Source: Actinomycetes bacterium (GTDB taxonomy: Bacteria; Actinomycetota; Coriobacteriia; Coriobacteriales; Eggerthellaceae). From it: a DNA stretch of 41,111 nt. Positions 1 through 8,506 of the stretch are shown here, piece by piece. The first letter of the stretch is position 1. Every line of letters starts with the position of its first letter. The notes beneath the pieces are model-generated. The model saw only the letters and a list, made by a program, of their open reading frames with translations. It was not told where the DNA came from and searched no databases. Both the position numbers and the translations under genes were made by a program. The stretch is from NCBI GenBank assembly GCA_023429565.1, contig JAEZDJ010000046.1:1-41111 (forward strand), in the 5' to 3' direction.

Positions 1-365
1 GCATGGTCGTGCAGGCGATTGCAGGGCTGTTCAATCCTGCGACGGCGGCCGAGACGGTTTCCAACTCTTCCTCGATCGTCGGCATTGCCGCCATGTCAAA
101 GACCTATGCCGACATGGGATTGGGCTACTTCGTCTTCTTTTCTGCCATGATCTCGGTGTCGCTGGGCATCATGAACCTGCTTCCCATTCCGCCGCTCGAC
201 GGCGGACGCTTCGTCATCGAGGTGTTTCAGAAAGTTTCACGCAAGGTCGTTTCGACCAAGGCGCTGAACTACCTGTCGGTTGCGGGGATGGTCTTGTTCC
301 TTGGCTTTTTCCTCATCATGGTCAACCAGGACATCCAGCGCTTCGTCTTTGGAAATTGGGGGTAG
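1..365 (+). CDS. rseP: RseP-type site-2 (RIP) metalloprotease, C-terminal part, 5' end outside the window
   Basis: This is the end of an M50-family intramembrane zinc protease, which cleaves membrane-spanning anti-sigma factors or leftover signal peptides inside the cytoplasmic membrane. The visible 120 residues contain the motif NLLPIPPLDGGR, the third-helix motif of the family that supplies an aspartate zinc ligand. It is followed by a last hydrophobic helix (SVAGMVLFLGFFLIMV) and a short tail ending RFVFGNWG. The HExxH motif and PDZ domain lie upstream of the window, so the start is missing. It reads straight into ispG 18 bases downstream. The order rseP-ispG-proS is common in bacteria, where dxr usually lies just upstream. 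The family is certain; the exact substrate is not known. Confidence 0.9.
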   Translation, partial: MVVQAIAGLFNPATAAETVSNSSSIVGIAAMSKTYADMGLGYFVFFSAMISVSLGIMNLLPIPPLDGGRFVIEVFQKVSRKVVSTKALNYLSVAGMVLFLGFFLIMVNQDIQRFVFGNWG

Positions 366-383
366 AGGAAAACGGAAGACACC

Positions 384-1466
384 GTGCGGCGCGTCGGGCG
401 AAGCTCGGCGCCCAAGCCGAATCGGACGACCCATCGCGTGATGGTGGGCCCTGTGCCTTTGGGCGGAGGGGCTCCTGTCGTCGTGCAATCCATGCTCAAT
501 GCATCGGCCCAGGACGTGGAAGCCAATCTGGCCCAGATTGGCCTGCTTGCCGAAGCGGGCTGCGAGGTCGTGCGGATGGCCATACCCCGCCGCGATTGCC
601 TCGACGCGTTTGAGGCCGTGTGTGCCGCCTCGTCTCTGCCGGTGGTGGCGGATGTTCACTTTGACGCAACCATAGCCGTGGAAGCCGCCCGTCGGGGTGC
701 GGCGAAGCTGCGCATAAATCCCGGCAACATCGGAGGGCTTGAGGCCACCGACCCCATTCTCGATGCCGCAGGCCAGGCGGGCATACCCATTCGCATTGGG
801 GTGAACGCGGGCTCGCTTGGCAAGGCGCTTGCCGGACGTGACGATCTGACGCTTCCGGAAAAGCTGACGCGCTCCGCAGTCGATTACGTGCACTATTGCG
901 AGAGCCGTGGATTCACCGATCTCGTGGTGAGCGCGAAGGCTCACGACGTGATGGCGACGGTCGCCACCTATCGCCTGCTTGCCGCCGAGCTCCCTCACGT
1001 ACCCCTTCACATCGGAATCACCGAGGCGGGGACGACGTTCCAGGGCGTCATCAAGTCGGCATGCGGCTTGGGGATCCTGCTGGAACAGGGCATCGGTGAC
1101 ACCTTGCGCATTTCGCTGACCGACGATCCCGTGCAGGAGATCCGCGCCTGCTGGACGCTGCTCGCGGCGCTCGACCTGCGTCGGCGCTTTCCGGAGCTCA
1201 TCAGCTGCCCGACGTGCGGTCGCTGTCAGGTTGATCTCATCGGGTTGGCCCATCGCGTTGAGGAACGCGTCATGGAGTCGGGCAAGCCCGTCAAAGTGGC
1301 GGTGATGGGCTGTGTGGTGAATGGCCCCGGGGAGGCGGCCGATGCCGATATCGGCGTGGCCTGCGGTGCGGGTTCGGGTGTGGTTTTTTCTCATGGTAAC
1401 GTCGTTCGCAAGGTGGAGGAGAGTGCCATCGTGGACGCATTGATGGAGGAGATAGAGAAACTATGA
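384..1466 (+). CDS. ispG: 4-hydroxy-3-methylbut-2-enyl diphosphate synthase
   Basis: IspG (GcpE) carries out the penultimate step of the MEP isoprenoid pathway, reductive conversion of MEcPP to HMBPP in the cytosol. The N-terminal TIM-barrel opens with the family signature VPLGGGAPVVVQSM. The [4Fe-4S] site is visible as SCPTCGRC (C275, C278, C281) and GCVVNGPGE (C310, E317), matching the cysteines and glutamate that hold the cluster in known IspG. Length is 360 aa, typical of the short bacterial form. The GTG start at 384 follows GGAAGA and puts the VG.VPLGGG motif at the usual distance. An in-frame ATG at 441 would cut into conserved sequence. The stop overlaps the proS start as ATGA, so the two are probably translationally coupled. 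Confidence 0.97.
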   Translation: MRRVGRSSAPKPNRTTHRVMVGPVPLGGGAPVVVQSMLNASAQDVEANLAQIGLLAEAGCEVVRMAIPRRDCLDAFEAVCAASSLPVVADVHFDATIAVEAARRGAAKLRINPGNIGGLEATDPILDAAGQAGIPIRIGVNAGSLGKALAGRDDLTLPEKLTRSAVDYVHYCESRGFTDLVVSAKAHDVMATVATYRLLAAELPHVPLHIGITEAGTTFQGVIKSACGLGILLEQGIGDTLRISLTDDPVQEIRACWTLLAALDLRRRFPELISCPTCGRCQVDLIGLAHRVEERVMESGKPVKVAVMGCVVNGPGEAADADIGVACGAGSGVVFSHGNVVRKVEESAIVDALMEEIEKL

Positions 1467-3211
1467 CGAGTATCATGCGAATGAGCGAGCTGTATGTGCC
1501 GACGCTCAAAGAGGACCCGGCCGACGCGGAGATAGCGAGCCATCGGCTGCTGATGCGCGCCGGCATGATTCGCAAGACGGCGGCGGGCGTGTACACGTTC
1601 CTGCCGCTTGGCAAGCGCGTGCTTGCCAAGATAGAGGACATCGTGCGCGAGGAGATGGATGCCATCGGGGCGCAGGAGATCATGATGCCGGCATTGCAGC
1701 CTGCGGAGCTTTGGCACGAGAGCGGCCGCTGGAACGACTACGGACCCGAGCTCATGCGTCTTGTTGACCGCCATGACCATGGATTTTGCCTTGGCCCCAC
1801 CCATGAGGAGCTCATCACCTCGCTCGTGCGCAACGAGCTTCGCTCCTACAAGGAGCTGCCGTTGTCGCTGTACCAGATCCAGGTCAAGTTCCGGGATGAG
1901 ATCCGCCCGCGCTTCGGTCTGCTGCGCAGCCGTGAATTCATCATGAAGGACGCCTACAGCTTCCATGCCGACCAGGCGTCGCTTCAGAAAACCTACGATG
2001 ACATGAGCGTCGCCTACGGACGCATCTGTGACCGGCTGGGATTGGACTACCGACCCGTCGAAGCTGATCCTGGCCAGATTGGCGGGAGCGTGACGTGCGA
2101 ATACATGGCTCTCGCTGAGGCCGGCGAGGCCGAGCTCGTGCATTGCACGTGCGGGTATGCCGCCAATACCGAGGCGGGAAGCTGCCTGGCCCGTCCGACC
2201 GTCTACGATGTTCCTGAACTGGAGCGGGTGTCGACGCCCGGAGTGCACACCATAGCCGACCTGGCAGCATTCCTCGACATTCCCGAGTCCTCGACGGTCA
2301 AGGCCCTGTCGGGCAAGGATGAGTCCGGGAAGCTTGTCGTGCTGTTCATTCCCGGTGACCATGAGCTCAACGAACTCAAGGCGGGTCGTGTGGCTGAGGG
2401 TTTTGAGCTTTTGTCAGACGAAGAGATGGAGGCGCTTGGCCTCCATAAGGGGTCCATGGGACCGATCGGCCTTCCGGATGGCGCACGCGTCATCGCGGCA
2501 CACAGCCTGCAGGCCGTTCCGAAGTGGGTCGTGGGTGCGAACGAGGACGGCTTCCATTACGTCGGCGCACGGCCTGGCGTCGATTTCGAAGTCGACGATT
2601 GGGCCGATCTCTGCATCGTCCAGCCGGGGGACAGCTGTCCTGATTGCGGGCTGCCGCTGGACGGCGCACGGGGCATCGAGGTCTCGCAGGTGTTTCAGCT
2701 TGGCGAAAAGTACTCGCGTGCCATGGGAGCAACCTTCATGGCGGAAGACGGCACGGAGAAGCCCTTCGTCATGGGATGCTACGGCGTGGGCGTTTCCCGC
2801 TCAATGGCGGCCATCGTCGAGCAGCACAACGACGAAGGGGGCATCTCGTGGCCCCTTGCGGTCGCGCCGGCCCATGTGTGCGTCATCCCTCTGACGGTGG
2901 GGGACGGCGAAGTGCAGCCTGCGGCTGAGCAACTCGCGGCCGACCTGGCCAAGCTGGGGCTTGAAATCGTCATAGACGACCGCAAGGAGCGCGCGGGCGT
3001 GAAATTTGCCGACGCCGATCTGATCGGTTGGCCTCTGCAGGTTGTGATTGGCAAGCGCGGCCTGGCCGAGGGCAAGGTGGAAATCAAGCGCCGCCGCACC
3101 GGCGACCGCCGCGACATCTCGCTCGTGGCCCTCACGGACGCCGTGGCGTTCGCCCAACGCAATGCGAAAAAATGGGGAGCGGAGCCGGATCTGTTCGGCA
3201 GCCTGTTCTGA
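1463..3211 (+). CDS. proS: Prolyl-tRNA synthetase, bacterial type with editing domain
   Basis: This class II synthetase charges tRNA-Pro. Motif 2 runs through residues 143-168 (FRDEIRPRFGLLRSREF) and motif 3 lies near residues 438-451 (GCYGVGVSRSM). Between them, roughly residues 230-400, is the INS/YbaK-like domain that hydrolyses Ala-tRNA-Pro, marking the bacterial rather than the archaeal/eukaryotic form. The C-terminal anticodon-binding domain begins near VAPAHVCVIPL. Length 582 aa is normal. The ATG start overlaps the ispG stop by four bases. The order rseP-ispG-proS is frequent and probably reflects one transcript. Nothing is unusual apart from the tight packing. Confidence 0.97.
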   Translation: MTSIMRMSELYVPTLKEDPADAEIASHRLLMRAGMIRKTAAGVYTFLPLGKRVLAKIEDIVREEMDAIGAQEIMMPALQPAELWHESGRWNDYGPELMRLVDRHDHGFCLGPTHEELITSLVRNELRSYKELPLSLYQIQVKFRDEIRPRFGLLRSREFIMKDAYSFHADQASLQKTYDDMSVAYGRICDRLGLDYRPVEADPGQIGGSVTCEYMALAEAGEAELVHCTCGYAANTEAGSCLARPTVYDVPELERVSTPGVHTIADLAAFLDIPESSTVKALSGKDESGKLVVLFIPGDHELNELKAGRVAEGFELLSDEEMEALGLHKGSMGPIGLPDGARVIAAHSLQAVPKWVVGANEDGFHYVGARPGVDFEVDDWADLCIVQPGDSCPDCGLPLDGARGIEVSQVFQLGEKYSRAMGATFMAEDGTEKPFVMGCYGVGVSRSMAAIVEQHNDEGGISWPLAVAPAHVCVIPLTVGDGEVQPAAEQLAADLAKLGLEIVIDDRKERAGVKFADADLIGWPLQVVIGKRGLAEGKVEIKRRRTGDRRDISLVALTDAVAFAQRNAKKWGAEPDLFGSLF

Positions 3212-3276
3212 TGGGCGAGAGCGCTTTTGCGTCCTCTGGGAGGGAGGCTGCTTTTCCCGTTGCGGAGGACGCCCCG

Positions 3277-3936
3277 ATGGGGGCCCTCCGCGGGGTTCTG
3301 TTCGACCTGGATGGAACCGTGCTCGACACGCATGAACTGCTGCTGACGACGTTCCGTTTCGCCGTGCGCGAGGTGCTTGGCAAAGATGTGCCGGATGAGC
3401 GCCTCCTGGCCAAGGTGGGACAGCCGCTTGACACCCAGATGTGGGACTTCACGGATGACGGCGCGGTTCATGCCGAGCTGTGCCGAGTCTATCGCGAGTA
3501 CAATGCGCAGGTGCATGACGGCTTGGTCAAGGTGTTCCCCGGAACGCGCGAGGCCCTGACGCACCTGCGGGCGGCGGGGCTCCCCCTGGGCATCGTCACC
3601 TCAAAGCGACATGCGCTGGCTTCCCGGGGGCTCGCATGCTTTGGTTTGGAGCGGTTCTTTGACTTTCTCATCGGGTCAGACGACTGGCCCGAGCACAAAC
3701 CGGATCCCGGTCCGGTGATGCATGGGTGCGACCTGCTGGGCCTTTCTCCCGACGTCTGCGCCTACGTGGGCGACAGCCCCTTTGACATGCGGGCCGGCAA
3801 CGAAGCGGGATGTGTGACGATCGCCGCGCTCTGGGGAATGTTCCCAGAATCCGTGCTTCTTGGGGAGTGTCCCGATCTTGCCTGCGCCTCCATCGCTGAG
3901 ATACCGGGCCTTCTGGCAGCGTCGCGCTGTTCATGA
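3277..3936 (+). CDS. HAD-superfamily phosphatase (phosphoglycolate phosphatase/PpaX-like)
   Basis: This small cytosolic phosphatase has all four HAD motifs: motif I FDLDGT with the nucleophile aspartate, motif II IVTSKR, motif III lysine in EHKPDPGP, and motif IV YVGDSPFDM. The helical cap between motifs I and II resembles the Gph/PpaX group, whose members act on phosphoglycolate, pyrophosphate or sugar phosphates; the substrate here cannot be told. I prefer the ATG at 3277 because GGAGG at 3264-3268 lies 8 bases upstream and the protein then opens directly on motif I. The alternative ATG at 3211 overlaps the proS stop (TGATG), has no clear ribosome site and adds 22 unconserved residues. The 3' end overlaps the convergent LysR gene by six bases. 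Confidence 0.88.
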   Translation: MGALRGVLFDLDGTVLDTHELLLTTFRFAVREVLGKDVPDERLLAKVGQPLDTQMWDFTDDGAVHAELCRVYREYNAQVHDGLVKVFPGTREALTHLRAAGLPLGIVTSKRHALASRGLACFGLERFFDFLIGSDDWPEHKPDPGPVMHGCDLLGLSPDVCAYVGDSPFDMRAGNEAGCVTIAALWGMFPESVLLGECPDLACASIAEIPGLLAASRCS

Positions 3937-4842
3937 CGACGTGCCGTGGGGGTGGTTCCCCGCGGTCCCGTAGGTCTTTTCCACCCAAGCCTGGGCGCAG
4001 GCGATGAACGCCTTGGTGGCGGCCGATGCGGTTTCGGGAGAGCGCAGCGCAATGGCTATCTCGCGGCTCGTGTCCACTTCTGCTGGCATGGTGACCAGAG
4101 GGAAGGGCGCATTTCTCAGGATGAGGTCGGGAAGCACGCTGAAGCCGAGCCCTGCATTGACCATGCTCATGACCGCGTAGTCGCTGTCGATGGTGAAGCG
4201 CACGTTCGGTTCCGCCCCGTTATTGCGAAACAGCGTTTCTATCTCTGCCGTGCCGCTCCTCAGCCGGATGTAGGGTTCCTCCGACAGGGCGTGTTGGGGA
4301 AAGCGTTTCCTCTTCGCAAGCGGATGGTTGGGGGGAAGCACGACGAGCAGGGGGTCATGGCGGAGGGGAATGGCCTCGAGCTCATGCCTGATGGGGTAGA
4401 CGAAGAACCCGCAGTCGGCATCGCCGCGCCATACGGTGGCCTCGAGCTCCTCCTCATCGTCAAGGTTTATGAGCTGCATGTCTATGTTGGGGTGAAGCGT
4501 CAGGAAGTCCTTGGCGATGCCAGGAAACCATTGGATGGCCGTGCTGGTGAACGATGCGACGCGGATGACGCCGCTTTCAAGGTGCTTGAGCTCGGCGACG
4601 CGCGCCTCAAGCTGCCGCTCCCCATTGCTGACGTTCTGTATCCAGGGAAGAAGGTCCATGCCGTCAGCCGTGAGATGCACGCCGCCATATTCGCGCACAA
4701 ACAGCCGAACGTCAAGCTCATGCTCGAGCGCGTTGATCAGATAGCTCATCCCCGCCTGCGTGTAGCCGAGGTCACGCGCCGCCTGTTTGAAGCTTCCCGA
4801 TTCGGCGACTTTCAAGAATGCTTCATATTTCTGGTTGGGCAT
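3931..4842 (-). CDS. LysR-family transcriptional regulator
   Basis: The protein has 303 residues. The N-terminal winged helix-turn-helix (residues 4-62, with SFKQAARDLGYTQAGMSYLI) is followed by a periplasmic-binding-protein-like effector domain with the usual VIRVASFTST opening. The ATG at 4842 is preceded by AGGAGGAAGG on the minus strand. Starts further upstream would add residues unlike any LysR N-terminus. It is divergent from an EamA permease, a layout in which LysR proteins commonly control both themselves and the neighbour in response to a small ligand. The 239-bp space between them holds AT-rich palindromes. Effector unknown. Confidence 0.93.
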   Translation of the reverse strand: MPNQKYEAFLKVAESGSFKQAARDLGYTQAGMSYLINALEHELDVRLFVREYGGVHLTADGMDLLPWIQNVSNGERQLEARVAELKHLESGVIRVASFTSTAIQWFPGIAKDFLTLHPNIDMQLINLDDEEELEATVWRGDADCGFFVYPIRHELEAIPLRHDPLLVVLPPNHPLAKRKRFPQHALSEEPYIRLRSGTAEIETLFRNNGAEPNVRFTIDSDYAVMSMVNAGLGFSVLPDLILRNAPFPLVTMPAEVDTSREIAIALRSPETASAATKAFIACAQAWVEKTYGTAGNHPHGTSS

Positions 4843-4890
4843 AGCGCCTTCCTCCTCTGCAACACGGCGTTTTATTATGATTTCGTCTTC

Positions 4891-4938
4891 ACAATACGAA
4901 TTGTGCAACTTCTGTACAGCAAAGATAAGAATATCTTT
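4891..4938. promoter_or_regulatory. Paired palindromes between the LysR and EamA genes, candidate operator
   Basis: Two perfect inverted repeats sit close together in a locally AT-rich stretch: ACAAT-ACGA-ATTGT at 4891-4904 and AAAGATA-AGAA-TATCTTT at 4921-4938. Their centres are about 32 bases apart, three helical turns, the arrangement expected of the recognition and activation sites bound by a LysR tetramer. The position upstream of both start codons fits control of both genes. No binding data; inferred from symmetry and location. Confidence 0.55.
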
Positions 4939-5020
4939 AAATAGTAGCAAGAAACACTCGTTTTACTTTATTTGAGACAAACCTTACCATCTTTCCATAC
5001 CGAGTTTTATATGACGAGCA

Positions 5021-5035
5021 CCTCGGCAACCGAGG
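5021..5035 (+). promoter_or_regulatory. Small hairpin in the leader of the EamA gene
   Basis: CCTCGG-CAA-CCGAGG forms a six-base-pair hairpin that ends 46 bases before the permease start codon. It has no following T-run, so a terminator role is unlikely. It may stabilise the leader or be part of an operator. Confidence 0.35.
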
Positions 5036-5081
5036 CCAGGCGTTCGTGCGCTGTCCAACGACCTATGCGAAAGGAGGCACC

Positions 5082-6083
5082 ATGGCGAACATCAAAGGCA
5101 AACGCTGGCCGTATATCGTCTGCGTCGTGCTGCAAACCGTTATTTTCGGATCGGGGAACGTTCTCACGAAGTTTGCCTACGAGAGCATTTCTCCCCTCTG
5201 GTGCCTGTCCATCCGCTTTGGTCTGGCGGCCCTTGTGTTTGCGGCGTTGTTTGGCCCGCGCATCGTGAGGCAGCTTCGCCGGGCACGTCTGCGCGATTGG
5301 CTTCCGGCGGCCCTTTGCATGGGAGCCGTGTACCTGTTCTGCAACGTCGCTCTCGGGCTGACCACCGCCACGAACGTCGGCTTCTTGGTGGCATTGCCGG
5401 TGGTGTTCACCCCTCTTGTGGCATCTCTCGTGTTCCGGCGCCGCTATCCTCGCATGCTCATTCCCTTTCAGGTGGCCGTGGTTGCGGGACTTTATCTGCT
5501 GTGCAGCAACGGAGGGTCATTTTCCTTTGGATGGGGCGAGCTCTTTGCCGTGCTGTCGTCCCTGTCATTGGCGGGGGCGCTCGTGTTCAGCCAGGACGCT
5601 CTCGAAAAGCTCGATGCCGTCGCCATCTCTGGCGCGCAGATCGGCGTGACGTTTCTCATGGCGCTTGCGTGTGCCCTGGCCTTTGAGGCGCCCGTTGACG
5701 TGGGGGTCGTGCAGCCTGTCGCGTGGGGTGCCATCGCCTTCCTCGCGCTGTTCAGCACCTGCCTGACGTTTGCCTTGCAAAACATATCCCTTGTGGGTTT
5801 GCCGTCGTCGACCGTTTCGTTGCTCCTGACGGGAGAGCCGGTGTTCACTGCCCTGTTTTCCTGGCTGTGGCTCGGCGAGATGCTGGCCGGGATGGGAGCC
5901 GCTGGCGCCGCCCTCATCGTGGGAGCGGTCGTGGGCGCGACTTGCCTGGAGGAGCGAGGTGCTTCTGAGGGCGTTGCGGATCCTTCTGAATCGGCCGCCG
6001 ATCTTCCGGATGTCGGCGTCACGGCGTTTGAAGCCGAGGGTCTTGCCGAACGTCGTGCGCTCGTCGGGGACCAGGCGGCCTGA
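5082..6083 (+). CDS. EamA/DMT-superfamily membrane permease
   Basis: This 333-residue inner-membrane protein has about ten hydrophobic helices in two repeated halves. The second half carries the typical EamA closing segment (SSTVSLLLTGEPVFTALFSWLWLGE), where a conserved Pro follows a Gly-Glu pair. Family members export or import amino acids, nucleosides or other small metabolites. The ATG at 5082 is chosen because AAGGAGG at 5071-5077 lies just upstream; an in-frame start at 5046 would precede that site. About 45 hydrophilic residues follow the last helix, longer than usual and poorly conserved in appearance. It is divergent from a LysR gene that probably regulates it. Substrate unknown. Confidence 0.92.
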   Translation: MANIKGKRWPYIVCVVLQTVIFGSGNVLTKFAYESISPLWCLSIRFGLAALVFAALFGPRIVRQLRRARLRDWLPAALCMGAVYLFCNVALGLTTATNVGFLVALPVVFTPLVASLVFRRRYPRMLIPFQVAVVAGLYLLCSNGGSFSFGWGELFAVLSSLSLAGALVFSQDALEKLDAVAISGAQIGVTFLMALACALAFEAPVDVGVVQPVAWGAIAFLALFSTCLTFALQNISLVGLPSSTVSLLLTGEPVFTALFSWLWLGEMLAGMGAAGAALIVGAVVGATCLEERGASEGVADPSESAADLPDVGVTAFEAEGLAERRALVGDQAA

Positions 6084-6292
6084 AGTTCGGGCAGGGGTCA
6101 ACCCGACGCCGGTCATGAGTCCTTTGCCAAGGCCCGTGGCTGACCCTTTCGAGGAGCCTTTCTCCTTGTTCGCTTGCCGGTTCTCTCCCGGTGGCCCTAT
6201 TTGCCCTTTTTCCTGATTTGGTGCATCATGGGCTCATGGGGTTGCACGGCACCTCGTCGTGTGACGATTGATCGCGATCGAAGGAGGCTTTC

Positions 6293-6673
6293 GTGGCCAC
6301 TATCAGCGATGGATTCAAGGATGTCTTCCTGGCGGGCATCGGAGCCATGGCCGTCACCGGCGAGAAGACGAAGGAGCTGGTCGACCAGCTCATCGCGAAG
6401 GGTGAAATCACTGTCGAGCAGGGCAGGGAGGTCAATTCCGAACTCAAGCACAAGGCTGAGCAGACGGTGAGCGCCGTGCGCCTCAATGTGCTGGAGGCTC
6501 AGATGGCTGCCATGACGCCGGACGAGCGCGCATCGTTTGTGGCCAAGGCGGCGGAGATTGCCGCACGGTCGAACGCGGCGGAGTCAAGTGCCGACGCCGT
6601 GCCTCGGGAAACGGCCTCTGCGCCTGCTGATTCGGAGGGCTCGTCCCCCTCTCAGCCGGTTCCTGAAGCGTAG
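6293..6673 (+). CDS. Phasin-like small coiled-coil protein
   Basis: A 126-residue soluble protein beginning MATISDGFKDVFLAGIGAMAVTGEKTKELVDQLIAKGEIT. This resembles the short phasin-like or polyhydroxyalkanoate-granule-associated-like proteins found in many anaerobes: a Gly-Ala helix, then a charged amphipathic helix with EL..KGE.T...G. The last 40 residues are Ala/Ser/Pro/Glu-rich and probably disordered. The GTG start has AAGGAGG at 6281-6287. It lies 20 bases before an ABC1/UbiB kinase gene, a pairing I recall from other anaerobic lineages, so the two are probably one operon with a membrane- or lipid-associated role. Nothing in the window suggests that PHA is made. Function is not established. 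Confidence 0.8.
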   Translation: MATISDGFKDVFLAGIGAMAVTGEKTKELVDQLIAKGEITVEQGREVNSELKHKAEQTVSAVRLNVLEAQMAAMTPDERASFVAKAAEIAARSNAAESSADAVPRETASAPADSEGSSPSQPVPEA

Positions 6674-6693
6674 ATGTCTGAGGTCGTCCTTCC

Positions 6694-8346
6694 ATGGCGG
6701 AGAACACGCTGCTCAAATACTTCTTCAACTCTGGCGTGGAGATCGATCCTGAAGGCCGGTTCAATTTGGGCCCTCGGGCACGCGCCCATCGCCTGAGGGA
6801 GATATACGGCATCCTTCAGAAGCACCATTTCCTCAAGGGGTTCTCCCCTGAAGAGTTTCGCGCCATGCTGGAAGACCTCGGTCCGAGCTTTGTGAAGATA
6901 GGTCAAACGCTCTCGACGCGATCCGAGATTCTGCCGGAAGCTTACTGCGAGGAGCTGTCCAAGCTGCGGATGGAGTGCGATCCTCTGCCGTTTGACGAGA
7001 TACTGCAAACGCTTGACAGCGTCTATGGCGACCGGAAGGGCGACATATTCGACTCCATCGACCCCACGCCCCTGGGGAGTGCCTCACTTGCTCAGGTGCA
7101 CAAGGCTCGCCTGGTGGACGGAGACGTTGTGGCCGTCAAGGTCCAGCGGCCGGGCGTCAAGGCCGTCATGGCGCAGGACATCGACATCATGCGCATGGTT
7201 GCACGGCAGGTGTCGCGCTTCATGAAGGACGAGCAGATGCTCGACTTGCGCGACGTGGTCGAGGAGCTGTGGGCGACTTTCCTCGAGGAGACCGATTTTG
7301 CACGCGAAGCCACCAACCTGGAGGAGTTTGCTCGCCTGAACGCCTCGGTCGCCTTCATCGACTGCCCGCGCGTGTATCCCGCGTTCTGCAGCGAATATGT
7401 CTTGGTCATGGAATACATTGACGGCATCCCCATCCTTTCGAGGGATGCCCTCCTTAAAGGCGGCTACGATCTGACCGAAATAGGCGAGAAGATGCTCGAC
7501 AACTACGCCACTCAGATACTGGACCATGGCTTTTTCCATGCCGATCCGCATCCGGGAAACGTGCTCATCCGCAAGGGGAAGGTCGTCTATCTTGATCTGG
7601 GCATCATGGGGCGTCTCTCCCCCCGCGACCGGGCGGGGTTCGGTGCCATCATCCATGCTGTAGGGCTGGGGAGCTCGTCCGAACTCAAGGAGGCTCTGCT
7701 GTCCTTTGCGATTGTGAAGGACAATTCGGCTATCGACCACACACGGTTTCTCGGGGATCTCGACCTTCTGCTGAAGGGCTATGGGTCGTGCGATGTCTCA
7801 TCCCTTGACATCGGCCTGTTCCTGGGTGACATCCTCGCCCTCACGCGGTCCTGTCATGTGACGCTGCCTCCGTCCATCACCAGCGTGTCGCGGGGAATCG
7901 TCACGCTTGAGGGAACCGTCACGTCCCTCGTGCCGAACGAGAACGTGATATCCATCATCAACGCTCATGTCGAACGCAAGGAATCAGCCCGTGACGAATT
8001 GGTTCGCACTATGGAGGACCTTGCCCTCACCCTGCGTTCTTCGACATACGGCATGCTTGATGCCGCCCGCTATTCGGGCGATGCTCTCAAGATGCTCACG
8101 CGTGGGCAGCTGAAGATGAACATGGAGATGCTTGGCTCTGAAGCTCCCCTTGCCAAGCTCTCAAAGATCATCAACCGTCTGACGATGGGAATCATCATTG
8201 CCGGTCTTTTCATCGGTTCCAGCATGGTGTCCTTGTCGGACATGGAGCCTCGGCTTCTGGGTGTGCCTATCCTGGCATTCTTCGGATATTCAGGCGCGGC
8301 CGTTCTTTCTCTTTGGGTGGTGATCGACATCCGCCGTCGGCGATAA
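6694..8346 (+). CDS. ABC1/AarF/UbiB-family atypical kinase with C-terminal membrane helices
   Basis: A 550-residue UbiB-like protein. The family-specific KxGQ motif is K68-I-G-Q (FVKIGQTLSTR). The Ala-rich loop that replaces the P-loop reads PLGSASLAQVH, with GSAS where many homologues have AAAS. The lysine in VAVKVQRPG is K149, the catalytic segment is HADPHPGN (H282-N289), and the metal-binding aspartate is D301 in LDLG. Two hydrophobic segments near the C-terminus anchor it in the membrane. UbiB proteins are ATPases that support isoprenoid quinone or other lipid handling; in an anaerobe, menaquinone or lipid trafficking is more likely than ubiquinone synthesis. It is probably co-transcribed with the phasin-like gene just upstream. 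Confidence 0.93.
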   Translation: MAENTLLKYFFNSGVEIDPEGRFNLGPRARAHRLREIYGILQKHHFLKGFSPEEFRAMLEDLGPSFVKIGQTLSTRSEILPEAYCEELSKLRMECDPLPFDEILQTLDSVYGDRKGDIFDSIDPTPLGSASLAQVHKARLVDGDVVAVKVQRPGVKAVMAQDIDIMRMVARQVSRFMKDEQMLDLRDVVEELWATFLEETDFAREATNLEEFARLNASVAFIDCPRVYPAFCSEYVLVMEYIDGIPILSRDALLKGGYDLTEIGEKMLDNYATQILDHGFFHADPHPGNVLIRKGKVVYLDLGIMGRLSPRDRAGFGAIIHAVGLGSSSELKEALLSFAIVKDNSAIDHTRFLGDLDLLLKGYGSCDVSSLDIGLFLGDILALTRSCHVTLPPSITSVSRGIVTLEGTVTSLVPNENVISIINAHVERKESARDELVRTMEDLALTLRSSTYGMLDAARYSGDALKMLTRGQLKMNMEMLGSEAPLAKLSKIINRLTMGIIIAGLFIGSSMVSLSDMEPRLLGVPILAFFGYSGAAVLSLWVVIDIRRRR

Positions 8347-8362
8347 CCTTGAGGTAATGCCG

Positions 8363-8480
8363 TGCAAATTTTTGCATAATACCAGTTCAAATGATTCGCA
8401 ACTCAAAGTTGCGGAAAATTCAAACTGGAATTGGTCGCTCCTCGTTTTTCGCTACCGTAGGCTTTTGGGTACGCTATGAT
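8363..8480 (+). promoter_or_regulatory. Promoter/operator region of the first Xre membrane regulator
   Basis: This AT-rich space holds TGCAAA-TT-TTTGCA (8363-8376) and a nested repeat in which CCAGTT (8382) and AACTGG (ending 8428) flank CGCAAC-TCAAA-GTTGCG (8397-8413). Further on come ACCGTAGGCT (8454-8463) and TATGAT (8475-8480), a possible -10 box. The core GCAAC-N5-GTTGC and ACCGTAGGCT recur upstream of the paralogous regulator gene at 24080, with the same distance between them, so this is probably the binding site for these regulators. The exact promoter boxes are uncertain. Confidence 0.6.
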
Positions 8481-8506
8481 GGATGGAACGAGAAAGGGCA
8501 CAGAGC

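Noticed and set aside
237..2362. Long minus-strand frames opposite ispG and proS
   Set aside because: They overlap well-supported conserved genes completely, and the translations show no family pattern.
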